From Asterella californica (Eukaryota > Streptophyta > Marchantiopsida > Marchantiales > Aytoniaceae), in the NCBI GenBank assembly GCA_036924285.1, contig JAYKYS010000008.1, positions 14,493,001-14,557,000 on the forward strand: a stretch of DNA of 64,000 nt. The letters run 5' to 3'. The notes beneath the pieces were generated by a model. It was not told where the DNA came from. It saw only the letters and a program-made list of their open reading frames with translations, and ran no database searches. Positions 55,641 through 64,000 of this stretch are shown in pieces. The translations under genes and the position numbers were made by a program. The stretch's first letter is position 1. Every line of letters begins with the position of its first letter.

Positions 55641-56425
55641 TGCTAGAAATCCGTATCTAAGGTTTAAGCATAAGATGTTCTCTACAACGATCAGACAAGT
55701 GTTGTCAGTCTATCTCAATCGAACACAAACTGCACTTATGCGTATTCTCTCTCAAGGAAGAGAATTTCAACTTTTGAATTCACAGAGTATACGAAGTACT
55801 GCTACGTAACCATGTTTTCTTTTCATTACCATGATTGCAGTACATGTGGATGTTGGCATTTAATTCACGTGCTAAACTGTTATCACCAGTAGGACAAAAG
55901 CCGTGGGTCATTTCTATGGATACGTCCGGAGCTACCCGTGACTAAAATGGCCGTTGTCCGAAACTGCAACCCGTGGATTTGCGAATAATCCTCACAGATA
56001 GTAACTTTGACACCCTTTATTAGGACCATCCAAATCATTATTATGCATCTTTGAACGTAAGATTTGTATATGTCTCGACTCTTGCAACTGACACACTAAC
56101 AACTGGTCCAATAATAAACTAGGCGTTCAAAATTCTAATACCACGAGAACTGACTCGGAGAAACAATCTCAATAAAGATTCTGGTGGCTATTTCTGAATG
56201 TTGTTCTTTTGACACGAGGGCTGCTGTTCTTTTGTCACGACTTGCATGATCATCTTTGAATGCGGTTCTTTCGGCATGCGGACTATTGTTGGGATGGTGG
56301 ATGTTATTTTTTTGACACGGGAGATGTTTTTTCTTCACGAAGGCACAAGTTTTTCTGATAATTTCATCATTCCTAGATTGACAGAAAAGAAATAAATTGC
56401 TAAAGATACCAAAGATATTTTAGAA
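55641..56425. other. Junction between two head-to-head Harbinger-like elements
   Basis: Both transposase genes start from here, one on each strand. No gene is seen. The first non-coding exon or promoter of each, and the two element ends, should lie in this 0.8 kb. I could not identify terminal inverted repeats or the three-base target duplication that Harbinger elements leave. Confidence 0.35.
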
Positions 56426-57560
56426 ATGAACATCCTATTTGATTATTCTAGTGACGAAAAGGAGCTTTTCTATTCATCATGGGAGGATGACATTTCGAGT
56501 GATGATGATACAAAATTGTTGGAATCCGATTCTGATGATGAACTTGTTGATTTGTATGTGCTTCACGATTCTAGATATTTACATGACCGAATTGGATTGA
56601 ATTATTTCAATGATGTTTCATCGAGATCTTTCAGACAGTTGATCATAATTGATAAAAAATCATTTTTTTGTTTATTAAGTTCAATAGAGGATCATCATAT
56701 ATTTCATAATAGAAGTACTTATCCGTAAGCTCCTGTACGGATGCAGTTCGTTGTTGCTCTGATCATTTCGGTCACGAGAGAAATAGGACATGTTTGGCAT
56801 GGAGTCTGTTTTTAAGAGGATTATGAGAAGGAACTTTAGTGCTTTATACTACTCAGGTGATGACGGCTTTACATGATATCCCGAAGGATATGGTCAGACA
56901 ACAATGAATGAAAGAGAATATCAAACGAGTTTGAGAGAAAATGATTTAATGGAAGCTTTGGATTAATAGATGAGATCTCTCAATGATCTAAGATCGATGA
57001 AGAAACTTATTCTGATCAGAAAAGCAACTATTCAATGAATGCTCAAATTGTTTGTGATCATCAACAGAAAATTATTTTCTTTTACACAAGTAATGTGACC
57101 TTGTGAGTTTCATTGTATTGGTTTTGTTTGGTTATCTACATATAGTGTTTAGTTTTAAATATCAATTGATCATTCATATTTTTATGATGCAGATATGTCA
57201 TGAAGTTGTCAAGACCTCATGACATATGGTGAAACATGCTCAGGTCTTTGACAATGACCATTATCTTATAGAAGATTCGAGATATATTCCATTACCTCAT
57301 GATGTTACTGCTCTTTGAGCTTGAGATAGAAGTCGTGATCGAGAAAGATAACTTTTTAATTTTTGTATGGCTCATGCTCGAGTTACTAATGAGCATTGCA
57401 TTGGTGTGTTAAAATCTCATTGGCATTCATTGAGAGAGCTTCAAACTCAACTAAAAAGAGAGTCCCAGTAGTGCTTATATGATCCGCTGTAAATTTTTGC
57501 ATAACTTTTTGAAAGCTTTCGATGACGACTAGCAGATGAAGATGACGAGTCCATAGAACT
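56426..57560 (+). pseudogene. PIF/Harbinger DDE transposase, copy 2
   Basis: The open start (56426-56728) is acidic and then reads SRSFRQLIIIDKKSFFCLLS and EDHHIFHNRSTYP, matching copy 1 (VENHHIFHNEACVKQAPVSL). Past a stop, APVRMQFVVALII follows. Further on come LIDEIS (first Asp region), SNYSMNAQIVCDHQQKIIFF and, close to the end, a region matching the KxRW box (shifted frames near 57400-57460) and a KFLHNFLKAFDDD-like end. The Gly-Pro-Gly and second-Asp boxes are damaged. Many stops make it inactive. It is the mirror image of copy 1. Confidence 0.8.
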
Positions 57561-57769
57561 ATAGCATGACGATGAGAGTCAATTTGCATGAAATATAAGA
57601 TATTATATTAACCAGAGACTTTGATAACTTGGATTACATTTGGGATAACATGTTCAAAATTATTGCTTAGATTTTCATAGATCATCCGATGGCTTGTTAA
57701 ATTGTAACGTGTGTAAAGATTGAGTACTAAAATAAAAGTTTATGGTCTGGATCTCTTTAATGTACATAG

Positions 57770-58200
57770 CGGAACACATATCACGATATTAATTTATAGT
57801 ATAGAGCGGATGAGAGCTGCTTTCTGCACTTCAAAATTGTTCGGATACATCACGGAACATATTTTTTCTTGTTCTGCGCTAAGCTGATATTGCGCGGAAT
57901 GCGTATTTTCACGTTCAACGACTAAATTTTTTACGTAATGCATAACGTAAAATGTGCTATGCAGAACTTCGCATTACAACACATAACGATGCATAGACGT
58001 TCCACTGTACTTCAAATGTAGCACAAAACGCCTTTGTTAGCTTTCCATGGTTGTTATTGTGCAGCATGAAATACCACACTCGAGTATTCTACGGTGCTTT
58101 ATGTACAGCATAACATTGTTGGAGTTGCAATTATGTCGTGCCTTAGGCAATTCCACATTGTACTTCTAGACCAGCACGGAAATAAAAACCTGTTAGGAGT
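57770..58200. repeat. Dispersed GCGGAAC / GGAATGCG / GCATAACG repeats, element 2
   Basis: The gap between transposase and HAD genes is full of (G/C)GGAACA(C/T)AT, GCGGAATGCG, CGCATTACAAC and similar words in both orientations. It occupies the same position as the 53.94-54.42 kb cluster of element 1 but uses a different word. Confidence 0.65.
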
Positions 58201-58494
58201 CATGCTTAACATAAATTGTTCACATTTGTTGTCAAGTGTGTTATAGATTGTTAATTAACAACAAGCTTGCTATAATTGATAAACAAAAGTTATGATAAGT
58301 TGTTGCAAGTGAAATATCATGAACGAAAACAGATCAGTGAAATATGACATATAGGTGTCTCCTATCCTGTATGTGTCGTATAAATGTAAACATCAAAATA
58401 GTGTATCATCAAGTGGTGTCTCTCACTAACTCTCGTACATGAGTATAAGTCTTTTACGCTTGAAGTGAGTGACAGATCTCCGATGTAAATTTAT

Positions 58495-59545
58495 CTATCT
58501 CTCCCGCTCATCCAGATCTGCGTCACGTAATATATCATGGATTGTTACAATAAGATCTACATTATGGACGGTAGTGTATTTCTTCTCCACAAAGTCGATA
58601 CTAAGTCCAAGGTGAGCAACCCATTTCTCTATCCAAGATAAAAGAGTCCTTAACAAATAGTTCTCGAGGTATCAATATGGATCTAGCGAAAGAGGAAGAT
58701 AGCCTGAAACGGAAGATTACATATGTTTTTCATCAGAGAATCATCCACCAATAATACGTCTCTAGTACTCATATTTTGCTTGTAAAGAATATTCACATCC
58801 TTGAGAAATAAGTATCCACCTCGATCACGTTCTTTCACCGTCTTGAACGAATAACACCAAGTCTTACTCAACAAGAGACAACTCTCATCCTGAAATGAAA
58901 TGAAACGAATCAGAATTAGATAAAAATATGGAGGAAAAAAGTAAAACATATAAAGCCATTATCAATCTAAATAAAGGAGAATAATATACTTACATGTCTC
59001 ATGGTCCTCGAAAAATAGTTCAGAGCTTCGTAACTCCTCACCCAAGTTGATAAATTAACTGTATTTCTAGAACATCACGGAACACATCTTCAGACAAGCA
59101 TCCACAAACGTTCGCATGTTGGGTTGAGCAATGACTCATATATTATCCAGCTCAGTAGCATCCACTCTATATCCTCATTTGCGTGCATGTGCAAGTTCAG
59201 CCTCGCTGCTCCCATCTTCATGAGCAATCCGTTTAGATCCAAGATAAGAGTCTTCTTCCTAAGATATTTGTGAGAATCTCATGTAGGATGAGCTTTTAAA
59301 CAAAAAGTACAAGACGTATAAGATGAAGCCTGCTGCTCTTGTAATGTCTCAACGGCTTTCAGCTGAGCGGTAACACGTGTAAGTTGCTTTGACAACCCCG
59401 CACTCTCTTCCATCCTAATGCTTTTCATCTCCAACTTAGCCACTCGAGATGAAACGATATTCTCTTCCTCAATCAAACTTACAACTCAAGAGACTTCATA
59501 GCTATTTGTTGTTCTAACCAACACATCTTTTTTTGCTCTAGCATA
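58495..59545 (-). pseudogene. HAD/FCP1-like phosphatase-fold protein in Harbinger-like element 2
   Basis: From the 5' side, a coiled coil (59476-59279: VAKLEMKSIRMEESAGLSKQ...) ends in a CTFCLKAHP tract. After a TGA comes RKKTLILDLNGLLMKMG (motif I with DLNG) and, past two more stops, STWVRSYEALNYFSRTMRH before a GTAAGT donor near 58995. After an ATTTCAG acceptor the next exon reads DESCLLLSKTWCYSFKTV, GGYLFLKDVNILY and RDVLLVDDSLMKNICN. The end, in another frame, is ENYLLRTLLSWIEKWVAHLG, finishing at TAG 58495. The exon-intron layout equals that of 52694-53821. As in copy 1, the second acidic residue of motif I is Asn, so the replacement is a family trait and not decay. Confidence 0.7.
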
Positions 59546-60119
59546 GCAAAGGATAGGTAAGGGTGGATCAGACCACATGAACGCTGAAGTTCTTCGTGTT
59601 TGTTTCCTCGATCATGCAGATCGTTGTAGAATAAGTTTCATACAACAACTTCATCTTCAAGAACACCTTCATCACACATTAAATCCACAAGAAGTATAGT
59701 TGTAACGAACACTTACATGTGGTGTCTTCGTCAAACTCACCAGCAGATTGTCATTGCTCAATCGTACACCGACAACTTCTCATACATTAATAACAATATC
59801 AAGAATTCACGTCAAGATCCAGAATATGTGCATCTAATGACAACATATAAATAACATGAACATGTCCAAGTAACAACGTCCACTCACCTGCAAAAGGATA
59901 GAAACTGCATCATGAGTGGATGCAAAGGAGTCATTATCGTGCTCTCGTGATATTCGAGGTCTATATCCTCTATTCGATCAACTGGTATGATATCTAAAGA
60001 TATCAACAAATACATAATCATCACACCGACGAACATGATGATATGTCGACTGGTCCATCGTCCAAATACTCTTTGCAAGTTTAACACTTTTTCTTCTAAT
60101 TTTTTCCATAATGAACTCA

Positions 60120-60800
60120 GCTTAGTCCATATCTACAATAGCATCACCATCCACTTTTGACTTGACATAGAAGCAGAGGACACCTTGATCTCCTTCAGCC
60201 TCCGTTGTGCTAGTAGAATGCAATTGATCAATTGAAATATCGATCTCTACAATAACCTCGTGCAACTATTTGCCTGATAACACTTGTTGTGAGCATCATA
60301 TTCGGAAAACCAGTCTGTAATAGCCCGCTGCCTGATCTGCTTGGGTGGACTAGTACCACCATGAGGTAACAAAAAAGTGGCACGAACTAGATCGAGTTGT
60401 AGTATAACTGTCTGATCGAGCACCATGGCTTCTTTGGTGATATTATTGTAAGTGGTGATAAATTCCACACAAGTCTCGATCTGCATTCTGGTACATAAAT
60501 CATGTTCTAAGGATTTCACACAAATCAAACTTCAATCTACGTCTCTCAATTTCACTCTCAATGACATTTGGTTCAAAATTTCACCTTTGCAACGTAAAAT
60601 ATGCAGAAGTACTTACATCACGCTTAGCAAAGTCATACGCCAAAGCATTAGCAAGTCCACAGCGACATAACTCATCTAGATAGATATCCATGCATCTTTT
60701 TCATCAATCCACGTCCACGTCCATTTGCATTTATATTGTATATCATCTTCTTATCAAAAAGTAACATGCAGAACACCATCAGCTATTTCGATGACCATCT
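60120..60800 (-). pseudogene. ADWF protein: conserved unknown gene of Harbinger-like element 2
   Basis: The minus strand gives GVLHVTF...EDDIQYKCKWTWTWIDEK, then DIYLDELCRCGLANALAYDF with a GTAAGT donor near 60618, then ILQLDLVRATFLLPHG, RAITDWFSEYDAHNKCYQAN and LCFYVKSKVDGDAIVDMD. Each block pairs with one in 43893-45054, in order. Stops and shifts are present. Additional exons may lie upstream: a block with acceptor CATTTAG near 61228 gives YGRRTIYDLKLMIVEFVEKC, ending in a GTTAGT donor near 61098. I recognise no domain; the Trp-rich start and the (A/T)DWF box are the best handles for a search. Confidence 0.5.
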
Positions 60801-61368
60801 ATATATACACAAATAATAAACATATACTTAATAATATTATCGCGTAGCTATTCTTGACATTAAACAGCATATAATCAAAATTGCATATGAAACTGTTAAT
60901 AAAATTATACTAACCTTATATGATTACACAAGTATATGACAAAAGATATACTTTATTGGAAAGTATATATATTGAAGAGAAGCATTTCCACTACACAAGT
61001 TCGGACAAAAACCACTAGATAAGTCACCAAACATAACTACATTATAAATTTTCATGAAAATAAATGAAAATCTAAAATATTAATAATAATACACTAACCT
61101 TGGATGATCATCACAGCTGCAAAGTCCTTTACGAGGCCATATATGTCTTGGAAAAAGTATACAAGATCTTTTGTACATTTTTCCACAAACTCAACTATCA
61201 TCAACTTCAGATCGTATATAGTTCTACGCCCATAACCTAAATGACAACTGCATCAAGCATAACCACTCTTACGGAAAAAAAACTCTATTCAACGTTCGAC
61301 ATAATTTAATCATACATATACAACTAGTGCAGTTTACCTAGACAGGAAAAACACCTCCAAACTATCTT

Positions 61369-61656
61369 TCACATGTTTACAAGATAAGGTATGGCACTCA
61401 TGTAAAATACCAAAGCAATACATGAGAAATATATTAAAAAAAAAAGAATTGTACTTCTAGTGAGTACAGTTCGGAAAATTTCACTGCAGAGAACATTGTT
61501 GCTTACTTTAATCTCTTGTAAGAATGGAAATAATTTGGCCTCAACTCGAGACTTCCAAATATTTACAATTGCACAATTAGAAGTAAACCAAAAAGCAAAG
61601 TGGATGCACAACCACTCGCCTTGCTCGAAGTAATTAGTTGCAACTTTCATTAGCAA
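61369..61656 (-). CDS. Unknown ORF in Harbinger-like element 2
   Basis: This is a 95-codon frame. Its first two thirds (YFEQGEWLCIHFAFWFTSN, then EAKLFPFLQEIKVSNNVL) look protein-like, while its end is AT-rich and probably intronic. It lies between the Myb-like and ADWF genes on the same strand and may be a 5' exon of the latter. No counterpart was found in element 1. Confidence 0.25.
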   Translation of the reverse strand: MLMKVATNYFEQGEWLCIHFAFWFTSNCAIVNIWKSRVEAKLFPFLQEIKVSNNVLCSEIFRTVLTRSTILFFLIYFSCIALVFYMSAIPYLVNM

Positions 61657-61739
61657 GAAAAATACATTTCATCAGAAAAAATAGTTTATAACCAAACTAA
61701 CTTTATTTGACATTACAATGGAATACCAAATGATGTTTC

Positions 61740-62090
61740 ACACAAGGTGCGACGCGGAATGCACGAGGCGTTATGTGATGTGATCATCTCAAAATAACAA
61801 CATGGATGCCTAAAAGAGTATTCGGTGGTAACACCCATGACAACGCAAAACACCTTTGGAACATTCAGCGGTGATATACATCACAGTGTAGAACGTGCAA
61901 TTCGGCATTATGTGTCATAATCTCTAAAACAGAATGCACATTGTTGCATTGAGTGGATCAAATTGGACGATAGAACGCCGCTTTGGCGTTCCACGCACAT
62001 ACAAAATGAAAGCAGAATGATATTTTTAGCTTTCTTCTCTACACACGAATGTGCATATCAAAGCGGAACACGTTCCACTATGATATGGAG
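61740..62090. repeat. GCGGAAT / GGAACA / GCATTCGG-type repeats, second cluster of element 2
   Basis: CGCGGAATGC, AGCGGAACACG, TTTGGAACATTC and related words recur here, matching the cluster at 57.77-58.2 kb. The cluster sits in the gap upstream of the ADWF gene, as the 43.4 kb cluster does in element 1. Confidence 0.6.
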
Positions 62091-62941
62091 CACTAAACAA
62101 CAATCTACTTACTCTCCAATCAACATCAGAATTTCATAGCATTGCAAGAAAAAAATGATTGCATTCGAAGCATGAATCACCTATCTCAATACACAGTGCA
62201 AGTCGTTCACTCCAGCGTGATGATCTCCTCGCACTATCTTTGCTAGAATCCTCGTACCACCTCCATCGTCCTCCTCGGGTTCTTGAGAAACCACTAACTA
62301 CGAAGAGCAAGAGCAAGAGAAGAGAGAGAGGAGAGAAGGAGAAGAGGGATAGGAGAAGGACCAAGTCAGAGCAAATGAGAAAGGAAAAAATAATGAAAGC
62401 TTTTATAGGAAAATAGCTCGAAATTGAAAAATCCACATTCATTCAAAGACTTTTGTTCCTCAGAGAATCACAATGGTCATACAAATGTGCTCTCTTATAG
62501 TCATCTGTAACAAGAAACTTTTCAATATATTCATTCAAAATGTATATTACAAAAGTGTGTTGTTCAAGTATGTTCTCTGTCTATTCTATTCACTGCAAAG
62601 AAAAGTGAACATTATATTTCTTGGATTTCTTCTAAAGATCAATTTGATTTAGACAAGTCAGCTAAAATGACGTTTGTTTTTCTACTTTGGCACATTTGGT
62701 TTCTTCAGCATGTTTGATTATCTAAGCAGTCTCAATGTTCTCTCTGTGACATTTCTGCTCTTCTACTTACGCTAATTTACATTTCTCTCAAGACTCAAGT
62801 AACATAGTGTAAAAATCCATTTTCTGTTTCATGTTGTCTTGATAAGCTCCTATCAAATGGTTACATTTGCCATGACCACCAAATGAATTACTCGGCCCTT
62901 GCATCTACTTCTTGGATTTGCCTCTCTCATAAGAGAGTAGT

Positions 62942-63760
62942 TCAATAGAAGATATTTTCTCCGGTTCTTTCTGCTTTAGCTCCTCCAGTACATTCATCAG
63001 ATAGAATCAGAATGTTGTGAACAATCTCGATCGATGAACTGATAGGAGGCGATGTTGCTATTTCATCGATCCGATCATCTTTTTTGACAAGAAATTCTTT
63101 GGTTTGATGAACCATATGATTTTGATCAGCTGTTTCTCCAATGACCATCTGTGAATCTTGAACTTCACTCATAAAATCCTTGTCTAACATTGAGATAAAA
63201 TCTGGATGACTTTCATTATCATAATCTTTGTTAAATATACTTTCAGAAGAAAGAAAATCATCATTCAATCTGACATTACAAGTCATCGGCGGTTCTATGT
63301 TAGCTTTACTCTCATTCAAATTATGCATCTTATAAAAGAAAAGACAGTTTGCATTCAGCTTCTACTCCAGATTCATTCTCGATTGAATTTATGAATCAAT
63401 AAGTCCAGCCCCTGTATCGTCTAAGAGCTCACATGCTTTTCTATAATTATCTAAATATCCCCCGTACTTCTTTTGCATGATCACTCTGGTCATGACAGGA
63501 ATCTTGTCAAATGAACTACCATGAGAACAAAAACTGTCACTTTTGAAACAATCATCTGGCTAATCTTTGTTTTTCTGTCGTATCGAAGGAGTACTGCAAA
63601 CTTATCCAGATTCTTCTAAATACTCTACAATCCTCTCATAATCTGCCTCATGCATCCTAAATCATTCGCAGCTGGTTTCTTCATTTGCACTATTCGTAGA
63701 TACCATGTCGTGAGCACCAGCACCTTCAACTTTGTCAAATATTTTCTCAACTATAGACAT
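62942..63760 (-). pseudogene. Myb/SANT-like protein of Harbinger-like element 2
   Basis: From ATG at 63760 (MSIVEKIFDKVEGAGAHD) the minus frame runs through MHEADYERIVEYLEESG, with stops, to KIPVMTRVIMQKKYGGYLDN and ACELLDDTGAGLID, the trihelix-like pattern of copy 1 (VYEKIVAYIVDEE; GVELKKRFERYVDMY; DSTGGGL). An open acidic block (63328-62942) follows, as expected for the middle of this protein. The basic C-terminal helix is not clear. Stops at about 63665, 63610, 63560 and 63390 disable it. The element order on minus is Myb, ADWF, HAD, with transposase convergent. Confidence 0.6.
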
Positions 63761-64000
63761 GATGAGCAACGATCTTCTAATTTGAGCACTTCTCTCTCAG
63801 CTCAATTCTCCTCGAATACCTCCGGCAGTGTGCATTTACGGCGGAGAGTAATGAACGAACGAAGCAAAATTTGAACAATGGTTGTTCTTTGCCACCTAAA
63901 CGGTCTTTATGATTTTTGTTAAGAGGGCAAATTTGAATCAGAAAATATTGCTAATAAAAACTTGTCGTTTTTAGAATTTACGTCTAGGTCTGAAACGAGA

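Noticed and set aside
62159..62416. 85-codon plus frame with a basic Arg/Lys run
   Set aside because: It comes from an AGAGAG-rich low-complexity stretch near 62310-62390 and has no counterpart in the sister element.

Overview
The window looks like nuclear DNA of a land plant, most likely a bryophyte; a liverwort of the Marchantia/Riccia kind is my leaning, held weakly. The grounds are one plant-specific WD40-type host gene with short GT/AG introns, Ty3/gypsy elements of a plant type, and PIF/Harbinger DNA transposons. No rRNA, tRNA, CRISPR array or prokaryotic operon was recognised.

Layout. (a) 1-28.2 kb is a nest of transposable elements. It starts with the 3' part of a GAAGAC-rich element (1-1812). 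LTR-like repeats in both orientations follow (1813-7.06 kb), then a decayed plus-strand gypsy gag-pol (about 7.15-10.41 kb) and more LTR-like sequence (10.4-13.9 kb). A nearly complete minus-strand gypsy element (15368-25388) comes next, with about 2-kb LTRs that differ by eye at only 30-35 positions. The nest ends with an LTR-like repeat (26373-28238) that is an inverted copy of 1813-3698. (b) 28.2-41.7 kb is the host island. Its only gene I can name is a three-exon minus-strand gene (32348 to about 37192) matching the plant KIN14B-interacting protein At4g14310 family. (c) 41.8-63.8 kb holds two decayed Harbinger-like transposons lying head to head as mirror images. The first is split by a second copy of the GAAGAC-rich element (about 46.6-52.45 kb).

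The most interesting content is in (c). Both Harbinger copies carry the two usual genes, a DDE transposase and a Myb/SANT-like protein. They also carry two extra genes in the same order: an unrecognised conserved protein (called here the ADWF protein after a motif) and a HAD/FCP1-like phosphatase-fold protein with a DLN motif. Order in copy 1 is Myb>, ADWF>, HAD>, <transposase. Copy 2 is its exact mirror image. Short repeats specific to each copy sit between the genes. I know of no described Harbinger element with this four-gene cargo.

A second notable point is in (a). The LTRs of the gypsy family encode a chain of short conserved open reading frames. Two of them, related to each other, are always separated by one stop codon and exactly two codons, in four divergent copies. 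Nearly all transposon genes here are broken by stops or frameshifts, so the window records ancestral designs rather than active elements.
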